Assembly (NCBI GenBank): GCA_016721465.1
Contig: JADKIA010000030.1
Location: forward strand, 506,142 to 570,141
Source of the DNA: Ideonella sp.
GTDB lineage: Bacteria; Pseudomonadota; Gammaproteobacteria; Burkholderiales; Burkholderiaceae_C
DNA length: 64,000 nucleotides
Direction of reading: 5' to 3'
The translations under genes were made by a program, and so were the position numbers. The notes beneath the pieces are model-generated. The model saw only the letters and a program-made list of their open reading frames with translations, did not search any database and was not told where the DNA came from. Shown here piece by piece: positions 63,881-64,000 of the stretch. Numbering within the stretch: position 1 is the first letter of the stretch; every line of letters begins with the position of its first letter.

Positions 63881-64000
63881 CTATCTCGCCAAGAAAGACG
63901 TTCGGTCAATTTGCCAGTCATCAATCGCCAGATCTTTTCCGATCCAGGCGGTGTCGGTGAATTCGAAGGCTGCTGCGCTGCCCAACTCGGTCATTGGCTT
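63881..64000 (-). CDS. 3' end of an unrecognised gene
   Basis: 40 codons open to the window edge, ending TAG at 63881; last residues ...DWQIDRTSFLAR. Composition looks coding (acidic, mixed), but I do not recognise it. Confidence 0.3.
   Translation of the reverse strand, partial: KPMTELGSAAAFEFTDTAWIGKDLAIDDWQIDRTSFLAR

Overview
The window is a GC-rich, densely packed stretch of chromosome from a betaproteobacterium, most likely of the order Burkholderiales (Comamonadaceae or a Rubrivivax/Methylibium-like relative). This rests on codon use, Bug/Liv-type transporters, the organisation of the phenol and toluene monooxygenase operons, and the soluble NAD-reducing hydrogenase. It reads as an aromatic-degradation island with its own transport, regulation and energy supply. 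I saw no tRNA, rRNA, CRISPR array or intact insertion sequence.

Region A (1-15467): the 3' end of an RND exporter gene, a universal-stress/hemerythrin fusion protein, then a meta-cleavage pathway for an unidentified aromatic substrate. The pathway has two paralogous TetR repressors, each divergent from a paralogous extradiol dioxygenase, plus an MhpA-like flavin monooxygenase, a fused indolepyruvate:ferredoxin oxidoreductase, an MhpC-like C-C hydrolase, an FAH-family enzyme, an MFS transporter and an SDR. Three promoters in this region carry the same pair of 16-bp palindrome-like sites exactly 32 bp apart, 34-42 bp before the first start codon. This suggests one regulon run by the TetR pair. 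A RutE-like nitroreductase gene has been reduced to its two ends by an internal deletion.

Region B (15893-24589): an OmpR/EnvZ-type two-component system divergent from a three-gene RND efflux pump, with a CpxR-like direct repeat between them, then gene fragments and an EF-hand protein.

Region C (24600-45890): a GntR repressor and a DmpR-type sigma-54 activator face a long operon. It holds multicomponent phenol hydroxylase (dmpKLMNOP), a ferredoxin, catechol 2,3-dioxygenase and the whole meta-cleavage lower pathway (dmpC, E, H, D, F, G, I). A GlcG-like protein, a Bug-type receptor and a Liv-type ABC transporter lie in or after it.

Region D (45891-54285, minus strand): toluene monooxygenase tmoABCDEF and its TodST-like sensor kinase and response regulator. 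T4MO-type enzymes turn toluene or benzene into cresol or phenol, which regions C enzymes would carry to pyruvate and acetyl-CoA.

Region E (54928-60801): a ferritin-like protein and the bidirectional hydrogenase hoxFUYHW, a possible source of NADH for the oxygenases. Region F (60835-64000): an alkylsulfatase, then decayed sequence with a BrnT/BrnA toxin-antitoxin remnant and gene fragments.
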